Of a stretch of DNA of 11,353 nucleotides, positions 1-5,709 are shown in pieces; within the stretch, counting starts at the first letter, position 1; each line of letters starts with the position of its first letter. The notes below the pieces were generated by a model, which searched no databases, had not been told where the DNA came from, and worked only from the letters and a program-made list of their open reading frames with translations. The translations under genes and the position numbers were made by a program. The stretch covers positions 1-11,353 of the forward strand of contig JASHTT010000157.1 in the NCBI GenBank assembly GCA_030040415.1, written 5' to 3'. This stretch comes from Streptosporangiaceae bacterium (lineage in GTDB: Bacteria > Actinomycetota > Actinomycetes > Streptosporangiales > Streptosporangiaceae).

Positions 1-257
1 AACGGGTCTCGCAGCCCGGCCGCCAGGTTGGCCGCGCCGACCGTCTGTGCCATGCACACACCTGGCCTGCCGCTGGCCCGTGCGTAGCCGTCGGCCATGT
101 AGACGGCGGCCTTCCCCCCATGGGTCAGGATGCGCCGGATCGGAGTGCTCTGCTCCATCTCGTACAGCGTCTTGCTGAGGATCGTCGGCACAAAGAACAC
201 CGCGGTGACTCCGTAGGCATCCAGGGTGCGCGCCAGGTAGCGCGCGCCGGTGGTCAC
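1..257 (-). CDS. Thiamine-diphosphate (acetolactate synthase-like) enzyme, N-terminal fragment
   Basis: Partial gene: 85 codons are visible and the rest lies beyond the left edge. The fragment matches the N-terminal pyrimidine-binding (PYR) domain of the acetolactate synthase / benzoylformate decarboxylase superfamily. It starts with GARYLARTLDAYGV, followed by FFVPT, MADGYARASGRPGVC and QTVGAANLAAGL, in family order. The GTG start (257-255) overlaps the LivF stop as GTGA, with GGGAG six bases upstream, so translation is probably coupled to the importer genes. In ThDP enzymes a conserved Glu just before 'AA..MADGYAR' (HGEKAA or HEQAA) activates the cofactor; here the motif reads HGGKAA, with Gly48 (bases 114-116) at that position. 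The enzyme may therefore work by a Glu-independent route, as glyoxylate carboligase does, or be non-catalytic. Family assignment is solid; the reaction (decarboxylation, carboligation or C-C hydrolysis) cannot be told from this fragment. Confidence 0.85.
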   Translation of the reverse strand, partial: MTTGARYLARTLDAYGVTAVFFVPTILSKTLYEMEQSTPIRRILTHGGKAAVYMADGYARASGRPGVCMAQTVGAANLAAGLRDP

Positions 258-1006
258 CCGCCGCTCCCGGCTCCGTCGCCTTGCTGCCCGGGCCCGGCGC
301 TCTGCTGGCCGACGTAGCTGGCGATCAGCAGACCCGGATTGCCCGCCAGCCGGGCGCCGGTCTCGTGCAGCACGATGTCGCCGTGCGACAGCACGTAACA
401 GCGATCGGCGATCTCGGTCGCTAGCTGCACGTGCTGCTCGACGAGCAGCACCGCGCAGCCGCTGTCCTCCGCGTAGTTGCGTACCACCGGCAGCAGTCGC
501 TCGACAAGCAGCGGGGCGAGGCCGAGACTCAGCTCATCAAGCAGCAGCAGCTGAGGTCGCCTTGCGAGCGCGCGGCCGACCGCGAGCATCTGCTGCTCGC
601 CACCGGACAGCAGCCCGGCGCGCCTGTCCTTGAGCGGCTCAAGCGCCGGGAAGTACTCATAAACGACCCTGGGGTCGATCCGCGCGCCCCGGTACCCGAG
701 CCGGAAGTGCTCGGCCACCGTCAGCCCGAAGAAGATGCCTCGTCCTTCCGGCACGTGCGCGATGCCGGCCCGAGCCCGCGCCGTCGGCGACGTGCGGGCG
801 AGGTCCCGCCCGGCGTACAGCACCCTGCCCCGCGACGCGCGCACGACGCCGGAGATCACTCGCAGCGTGGTCGTCTTGCCAGCTCCATTGGGCCCGAACA
901 AGGTGACCACCTCACCGCCGCCGACCGTCAGGCTGATGTGCCTGATGACCTCGGCGCCGGTGTAGCCAGCGGACAGGTCTGCGACCTCGAGCACAGGTGT
1001 GGTCAC
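254..1006 (-). CDS. livF: LivF-type ABC transporter ATPase
   Basis: A 250-residue cytoplasmic ATPase, one of the two nucleotide-binding subunits of the Liv/HAAT importer. Visible motifs are Walker A GPNGAGKTT (38-46), VPEGRGIF at the Q-loop with the Glu typical of LivF (about 85-92), signature LLSGGEQQ (132-139), Walker B LLLLDE (153-158), the LivF-typical LSLGLAP after it, and the H-switch in LLVEQH (His192). Length is normal for the family apart from a Gly/Ser/Gln-rich tail of about 15 residues. The GTG start (1006-1004) overlaps the LivG stop as GTGA, with GGAGG four bases upstream. Its own stop overlaps the start of the ThDP enzyme. Function is well supported; the transported substrate is not determined by this subunit. 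Confidence 0.95.
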   Translation of the reverse strand: MTTPVLEVADLSAGYTGAEVIRHISLTVGGGEVVTLFGPNGAGKTTTLRVISGVVRASRGRVLYAGRDLARTSPTARARAGIAHVPEGRGIFFGLTVAEHFRLGYRGARIDPRVVYEYFPALEPLKDRRAGLLSGGEQQMLAVGRALARRPQLLLLDELSLGLAPLLVERLLPVVRNYAEDSGCAVLLVEQHVQLATEIADRCYVLSHGDIVLHETGARLAGNPGLLIASYVGQQSAGPGQQGDGAGSGG

Positions 1007-1815
1007 TGCGCCTCCCCCGCGCGCTCAGCGCTCGACGCGGCGGTTTCCCCGTCGAGTTGCTGCGCCGCGTCGGCTGGCCCGCCGAGGTAGGCGGCAAGCA
1101 CCGCCGGGTTGCGGCGCACGTCGCCGGGCGGCCCGTGCGCCAGCAGGTGGCCGAAGTCGATGACGTAGACCTCGTCGCAGATGTTCAGCACGAGTCCCAT
1201 GTCGTGGTCGACGAGCAGCATCGCCACCCCTTCGTCCGCCACCCGCCGCAGCCGCTGGCCGAGATCCAGGCTCTCGGCAGTGTTGAGCCCCGAGGCCGGC
1301 TCGTCCAGCAGGATCAGCTTCGACCGGCCGGCCAGCGCGCGGGCGACGCCGACAAGCTTCCGCTTGCCCTGCGGCAGTTCACTCGGCATCCGGCCGGCGA
1401 ACTCAGCGAGCTCAAGCAGCGCGACCGCGTCGTCGGCATGCTGCTCAGCGCGCTGTCGCCGGCCGAGCACAAGCTCGCCGAGCGAACTGCCCACCGTGGG
1501 CCTGGTCGCGGCGACAGCGAGGTTCTCGTGCACGGTCAGGTCGTCGAACAGCTCGATCGTCTGCCAGGTGCGCGCCAGGCCGAGCCGGGACCTGACGTGC
1601 GGCGGTGCCGCGGAAATGTCGCGGCCGTCGAACATCACCCGGCCGCGGGCCGGCACGAATCCGGTGATGGCGTCGATGAACGTGGTCTTACCTGCCCCGT
1701 TCGGGCCGATCAGCCCGACGAGCTGGCCGGCCCGGACGTCAAGGTCTACGCCGGCGAGCGCCTGCACCGAGCCGAAACTGACGGTGATCCCGCTGGCCTG
1801 CAGCAGTGCCGTCAT
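1003..1815 (-). CDS. livG: LivG-type ABC transporter ATPase
   Basis: A 270-residue ATPase that would pair with LivF on the fused permease. It shows Walker A GPNGAGKTT (37-45), Q-loop Gln85 in ARTWQTIELF (a LivG hallmark), Walker B LILLDEP (167-173) and H-switch His204 in LLVDHDM. The signature loop reads LPQGKRK (147-153) rather than LSGGQ; LivG proteins normally have LPYGxQR here, so this is a modest further drift. The frame stays open well upstream, but ATG 1815-1813 is chosen because it overlaps the permease stop as ATGA, has AAGGTGG upstream, and gives the standard LivG N-terminus (LLQASGITVSFG). The C-terminus carries an Ala/Glu-rich extension of about 25 residues that is probably disordered. 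Confidence 0.95.
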   Translation of the reverse strand: MTALLQASGITVSFGSVQALAGVDLDVRAGQLVGLIGPNGAGKTTFIDAITGFVPARGRVMFDGRDISAAPPHVRSRLGLARTWQTIELFDDLTVHENLAVAATRPTVGSSLGELVLGRRQRAEQHADDAVALLELAEFAGRMPSELPQGKRKLVGVARALAGRSKLILLDEPASGLNTAESLDLGQRLRRVADEGVAMLLVDHDMGLVLNICDEVYVIDFGHLLAHGPPGDVRRNPAVLAAYLGGPADAAQQLDGETAASSAERAGEAQ

Positions 1816-3815
1816 GACGCCACCTTCGCCTCGCCGACGCGATCCGCGATCTGGCTGCCGCCGGGCGGCCCGCCGCCACGGCGAGTCAGCCGCAGTGCGC
1901 GCAGCGACGGCCTCGGTCCGTAGAACATCGCCGTCGCGACGCCCTCGGGTCGCTGCACCAGCGTCAGGATCAGCAGCAGCCCGCCGATCAGCGTGAACCA
2001 CTCGCCCTGGATGCCGAACCAGTCCTGCAGCGCGTATGCGGTGATGCTGCCGATGAAGATCAGCCCGCCCCAGATCGCCCCGGGCACCGTGGTGATGCCG
2101 GAGATGTAGGCGAACGCGATGAGCGCGAGCGCGGTGATCGTGTCGTAGCTGTCGGCGGTGATCGAGCCGTAGTTGTAGGCGAGCAGGGCACCGCCGACGC
2201 CGGCCACCGCAGCCGACAGCGTGAAGCCGAGCAGCTTGGTGTACTGAACGTTGATCCCGGCCGCGGCCGCGGCGCGCTCGTTCGCGCGCACCGCGAGCAT
2301 GTCCTGGCCGAGGCCACTGCGCCGCAGGTTGCAGACAAACAGCCCGAGGAGGACAAGCACGATGAGGACGAACCAGCCGAAGAGCGGGCTCGGCTCAATG
2401 CCGTCCAGCCCGTGCAGCGACGCGTTCGGGCCGAAGTTGAAGCCAAACAGGGACGGCGGCGGGACGTAGGAGCCGGTGACGCCGCCGCCCCAGGTCGTGT
2501 TCCCGAAGCCGAAGTTCTCGATGGCGACGGCGGCGGCTAGCGTGACGACTGCGAGGCTGACGCCGCGCACGCGCAGTGCCGGGATGCCACACAACAGGCC
2601 GAATACCGCGGCGAGCAGCACGCCCATGATCGGCGCCCAGGGGAAGCCGATGCCGAAGTTGGTCGCGAAGTGTGAGACAGCGAACCCGGCCACGCCGCCG
2701 AGCGCTAGCTGCACGACAGACACCTGGCCGAGGAACCCCGTCGTGATCACCAGCGACAGCAGCAGGATGGCGGAGATGAGCGAGGTGATCAGCGCACCGC
2801 GGAAGCCACCGGGCAGGAAGTACAGCGCCGCGGCCGCGATCGCCCCGTAGATCAGCGCGCTGCGCACCGGCGCGCGGGGCACCGGCGCGGCAGGCAGCCG
2901 GCGCTCGAGCACGTCGCCGCGGGCGGGGATCTTCCCGGCACGCAGGAACATCGCCACCACGAGGACGATGAAGATCAGCAGCTCGTCGTAGCCAGGGATC
3001 GGGCCACCCTGGTTGGTGGGAAACCAGCTCTCGGTGGAGAAGTACAGCAGCAGCGACTCGGCCATGCCCATCAGCACGCCCGCGACAAAGGTGACGCTGA
3101 ACGAGGTGAACCGGCCGAACATCGCGGCCGCCAGCCCTGGCACGATGAGCAGCGGCAGGGTCTGGCTGTCCACTTCGGTGATCGACGCCGACAGCAGCCC
3201 GACGATCCCCATCATCACCGTCATCAGCACGGTGTTGGCTAGCGACAGCCGGTTCGGGGACAGCCCCATGAACATGGCGTGTGCCTGGTTCTCCGCCGCC
3301 GCTCGGGTGCCGAGGCCGAACCGCGTCCACCGGTACAGCGCCATGAAGACCACGGCGATCACCAGCAAGATCCCGGCGATGATGAAGTTGTACCAGGCCA
3401 CCGGCACGCCTGCGATGATCACGTTGCCGGCCGGCAAGATCGTGGGCTGCGGCTGCGCCGACTGGCCGAAGGCGAGTATGACCGCGGCTTGCAGCGCGAG
3501 CAGCACGCCGAGCGCGGCGATGAGCTTGGCCAGCGGCGTGGCGCTGCGCTGCGGCCGGACGACGAGCAACTCGAAAGCGACACCGAGCAGCGCGGAGAAC
3601 AGGAGCGTGAGCACAACGGCCGGGACGGTGCCGATCGACGCGAACTCGCCGCTGCGGATCGCCCAGAAGAAGTAGCCGGACAGCATAGCGAAAGCGCCGA
3701 CCGCGAGGTTGATGACGCCCGCTCCGCGGTAGCTCAGCACGACGCCCATCCCGACGCCGGATATCAGGGCGCCGGATCCGATTCCCAGCAGCAGGAACCC
3801 AATGACCTCGGACAC
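1812..3815 (-). CDS. Fused LivH-LivM branched-chain-type ABC permease
   Basis: One 667-residue polypeptide that contains both membrane subunits of a Liv-type importer. Residues 1 to about 295 are LivH-like: GVVLSYRGAGVINLAVGAFAM near the start and a cytoplasmic coupling loop around Glu175 (ENQAHAMFMGLS). After a Pro/Arg-rich linker (about 295-318), residues from about 320 are LivM-like: GFLGQVSVVQLALGGVAG, then GIPALRVRGVSLAVVTLA, and a second coupling loop around Glu513 (AVRANERAAAAAGI). Both halves are rich in membrane-spanning segments. The GTG start at 3815 is chosen over more upstream starts because it has AAAGGG ten bases before it and begins exactly at the conserved LivH N-terminus; the longer frame would overlap the dioxygenase gene. 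The permease lies between enzyme genes and its ATPases, with a 4-bp overlap into livG. Confidence 0.93.
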   Translation of the reverse strand: MSEVIGFLLLGIGSGALISGVGMGVVLSYRGAGVINLAVGAFAMLSGYFFWAIRSGEFASIGTVPAVVLTLLFSALLGVAFELLVVRPQRSATPLAKLIAALGVLLALQAAVILAFGQSAQPQPTILPAGNVIIAGVPVAWYNFIIAGILLVIAVVFMALYRWTRFGLGTRAAAENQAHAMFMGLSPNRLSLANTVLMTVMMGIVGLLSASITEVDSQTLPLLIVPGLAAAMFGRFTSFSVTFVAGVLMGMAESLLLYFSTESWFPTNQGGPIPGYDELLIFIVLVVAMFLRAGKIPARGDVLERRLPAAPVPRAPVRSALIYGAIAAAALYFLPGGFRGALITSLISAILLLSLVITTGFLGQVSVVQLALGGVAGFAVSHFATNFGIGFPWAPIMGVLLAAVFGLLCGIPALRVRGVSLAVVTLAAAVAIENFGFGNTTWGGGVTGSYVPPPSLFGFNFGPNASLHGLDGIEPSPLFGWFVLIVLVLLGLFVCNLRRSGLGQDMLAVRANERAAAAAGINVQYTKLLGFTLSAAVAGVGGALLAYNYGSITADSYDTITALALIAFAYISGITTVPGAIWGGLIFIGSITAYALQDWFGIQGEWFTLIGGLLLILTLVQRPEGVATAMFYGPRPSLRALRLTRRGGGPPGGSQIADRVGEAKVAS

Positions 3816-3861
3816 GCGATGCCTGCCCTTTCGATAGACGACTGCGGCGCGCCCCGGCCGC

Positions 3862-4488
3862 TCAGACTCGGGCGGCCAGGCTCTCCGGCGTGACGTTCTC
3901 CTCCCGCGTGACCTGCTTGATGACGAAGTCGAAGGTGCCGTGCTTGACGCCGTTCTCGTCCGTCGTGCACGGCACGACCAGCGCCGGGTGGTAGTAGTCG
4001 TCGTCGGTGTTGCCCGGCTCCCCCTCGACGTAGAGCTGAGTGGTGACCGGCCTGCTGACGCCCTGCACCTTGACGTGGATGTGCTTGGCCTCCCGGGGTT
4101 CGTAACAGCCGGGGATGATCGTGGTGACCTCGTACCGGCCCTCGCCGTCGGTGAGCACGTAGCCGCTGTACCGCCAGCCGACCATGTCGTAGTTGCCCGC
4201 GGCGTCGGATGACCAGAAGCTGACGACGGCGCCGCTGACCGGCTTGCCTCGTTCGGTAAGCACCCGTCCGGACAGCACGATGCCCGGCTTGTCACCGGGC
4301 TCCAGCAAGTTGGACCGCATCGGTGCGCCGAGCCGGAAGTAGGGCCCCTCGATCTCGTGGGGAGTCTGCGGCAGCTCGCCGGGTTCCGGCGGCGGCGGCT
4401 GCTCCACGCCAGGCGACTTGCCCGCCATGAATCCCGGCACGCCCTTGCGCCGAACCTCCGCCGGGCTGGCCTGCTCCTGCACTGTCAT
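3862..4488 (-). CDS. Intradiol ring-cleavage dioxygenase-like protein
   Basis: A 208-residue protein of the protocatechuate 3,4- / catechol 1,2-dioxygenase beta-sandwich family, non-haem Fe(III) enzymes that insert O2 between two ring hydroxyls. EGPYFRLGAPMRSNL precedes SGRVLTERGKPVSGAVVSFW (the core strand). The four expected iron ligands can be assigned to Tyr100 (GNYD), Tyr129 (PGCY), His136 and His138 (HIHVKV). The Tyr-Tyr and Tyr-His gaps (29 and 7 residues) are shorter than in classical protocatechuate dioxygenase (39 and 13), and the RPxHIH arginine is not in register (EAKHIH). Substrate is therefore open. A GTG four codons upstream is possible, but the ATG at 4488 is preferred because GGAG lies six bases before it. 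No signal peptide is evident, so it is probably cytoplasmic. It sits 24 bp after the MetE-like gene and 46 bp before the permease. Confidence 0.85.
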   Translation of the reverse strand: MTVQEQASPAEVRRKGVPGFMAGKSPGVEQPPPPEPGELPQTPHEIEGPYFRLGAPMRSNLLEPGDKPGIVLSGRVLTERGKPVSGAVVSFWSSDAAGNYDMVGWRYSGYVLTDGEGRYEVTTIIPGCYEPREAKHIHVKVQGVSRPVTTQLYVEGEPGNTDDDYYHPALVVPCTTDENGVKHGTFDFVIKQVTREENVTPESLAARV

Positions 4489-4512
4489 GACGATCTCCAC
4501 TCCGTCAGTTCC

Positions 4513-5625
4513 TCATCGGCCGAAGATCCGGTCCGACGCGAGCCGCGCGCCCTCCGCGAGCGCGGCAAACTTCGCCCACATGACTTCCGGGTGGGTCCGC
4601 CGGATGGCGGCGGCCTGCGCGAACCCGCAGTCGGCTCCCGCGATGACCTGCTCGCGGCCCACGATCCCGGCGAACCGCTCGATCCGCTGCGCGACCAGCC
4701 GCGGGTGCTCGACCGTCGTCGTGTGATGGGTGATGACGCCCGGGATCAGGATCTTCCCGTCGGGGAGCTTCGCCTGCTGCCAGACCTCCCACTCCCACTC
4801 GTGCCGCGGGTTAGCCGCCTCGATCGAGTAGGCACCGGCGTTCACTTGCAGGATGAACCCGATGAGCGCCTCAAGCGGCGCGTCGGCGACGTGCGGGACA
4901 TGCCAGCTGCCGAAGCACACGTGGTAACGCACCCGGTCCGCAGGTATCCCGGCGAGCGCGTGGTTGAGCGCGTCGATCCTGAGCTGGGCCCAGTGGTTGT
5001 ACGCCTGCGCTCCGGCCTGGATCAGGTGGTCGTACATGTTGGCCAGCACGGCGTCGTCGACCTGGAGGATGAACCCGGCTTCGTGGATCGCCAGGTACTC
5101 CTGCCGCAGCGCGTCGGCGATCGCGTAGACGTACTCTTCCTCGGTCTTGTAGTACTCGTTCACGCCCTGGTACGCGGTGCTTGCCGGGGCGACGCTGGTG
5201 AAGAAGACGTCCCGGTCCTGCTGGCCAGCGGTAGCGGCCTTCAGGTTCGCGATGTCCCTGGCGACCTGGTCGTGACCGGTGTACTTGACCGGCCCGACGC
5301 AGACCTCGGCTGGTGCGCCGGTCAGCGCGGGCGGCATCTCGGGGTTGTCGGTGAAGAACTCCCTGAACCGGTCCCGGTCGCGGCCCAGCCAGTCCAGCGG
5401 CTTGAGCTGGTCCGGCCTGATCTCAAATCCGCTGATCCGCTCCAGCACGTAGGCCGACCAGCTTGACTTGCCGTACTCGCCGTCGTTGACGATGTCGAGG
5501 CCCGCCGCCCACTGCCGGGCCACCACGTCAGCCACGGCCGCGGGCAGCGCACTGTCGGTCAAGTCCGGCGGGCGGATCAGGCTGCCGGTGTGCGTGGTCA
5601 GGAACCTTGTCCGGCTACGTTGCAC
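4513..5625 (-). CDS. MetE C-terminal-like (cobalamin-independent methionine synthase II family) zinc methyl/alkyl-transferase
   Basis: A 370-residue single-domain protein resembling the catalytic C-terminal barrel of MetE, without the N-terminal half of true methionine synthase. It begins TTHTGSLIRPPDL and has DGEYGKSSWSAYV (MetE-like DGE motif). All four zinc ligands can be placed: His235 and Cys237 in YHVCF, Glu269 in SIEAANP, and Cys333 in GADCGF. These enzymes bind a thiol on zinc and alkylate it. Related stand-alone proteins include epoxyalkane:coenzyme M transferase, of about the same size. In a catabolic operon, a thiol transferase or demethylase role is more likely than methionine synthesis, but this is inference. 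The GTG start (5625) is supported by AGAAAGGGC about seven bases upstream. It lies 84 bp after the CoA-transferase gene and 24 bp before the dioxygenase gene. Confidence 0.87.
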   Translation of the reverse strand: MQRSRTRFLTTHTGSLIRPPDLTDSALPAAVADVVARQWAAGLDIVNDGEYGKSSWSAYVLERISGFEIRPDQLKPLDWLGRDRDRFREFFTDNPEMPPALTGAPAEVCVGPVKYTGHDQVARDIANLKAATAGQQDRDVFFTSVAPASTAYQGVNEYYKTEEEYVYAIADALRQEYLAIHEAGFILQVDDAVLANMYDHLIQAGAQAYNHWAQLRIDALNHALAGIPADRVRYHVCFGSWHVPHVADAPLEALIGFILQVNAGAYSIEAANPRHEWEWEVWQQAKLPDGKILIPGVITHHTTTVEHPRLVAQRIERFAGIVGREQVIAGADCGFAQAAAIRRTHPEVMWAKFAALAEGARLASDRIFGR

Positions 5626-5657
5626 GCTTGCGCCCTTTCTCTATGTCGGCCCGGGAG

Positions 5658-5682
5658 CGACCGCGGGAAACCCCCGCCGTCG
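5658..5682 (-). promoter_or_regulatory. Imperfect hairpin in the CoA-transferase / MetE-like gap
   Basis: The 84-bp gap between these two genes contains a stem of 4 bp (CGAC/GTCG), one C-C mismatch and 5 bp (GCGGG/CCCGC), closed by a 5-base loop. No T-tract follows. It may tune read-through or mRNA processing inside the operon. In such GC-rich DNA a stem of this size could arise by chance. Confidence 0.3.
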
Positions 5683-5709
5683 TGTCGGCCTGCGCCCATG
5701 ATGCGCCGG

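Noticed and set aside
1357..1377. Degenerate signature loop (LPQGKRK) in LivG as a sign of a dead ATPase site
   Set aside because: LivG proteins normally depart from LSGGQ here (LPYGxQR-like) and all other catalytic motifs are intact, so this is modest family drift.
3816..3861. Possible GCGGC/GCCGC hairpin between the dioxygenase and permease genes
   Set aside because: Only a 5-bp stem in very GC-rich sequence with no T-tract; indistinguishable from chance.
3816..4295. N-terminal extension of the permease frame up to 4295
   Set aside because: It overlaps the dioxygenase gene out of frame, is Ser/Arg/Thr low-complexity, and the GTG at 3815 has a ribosome-binding site and the conserved LivH N-terminus.
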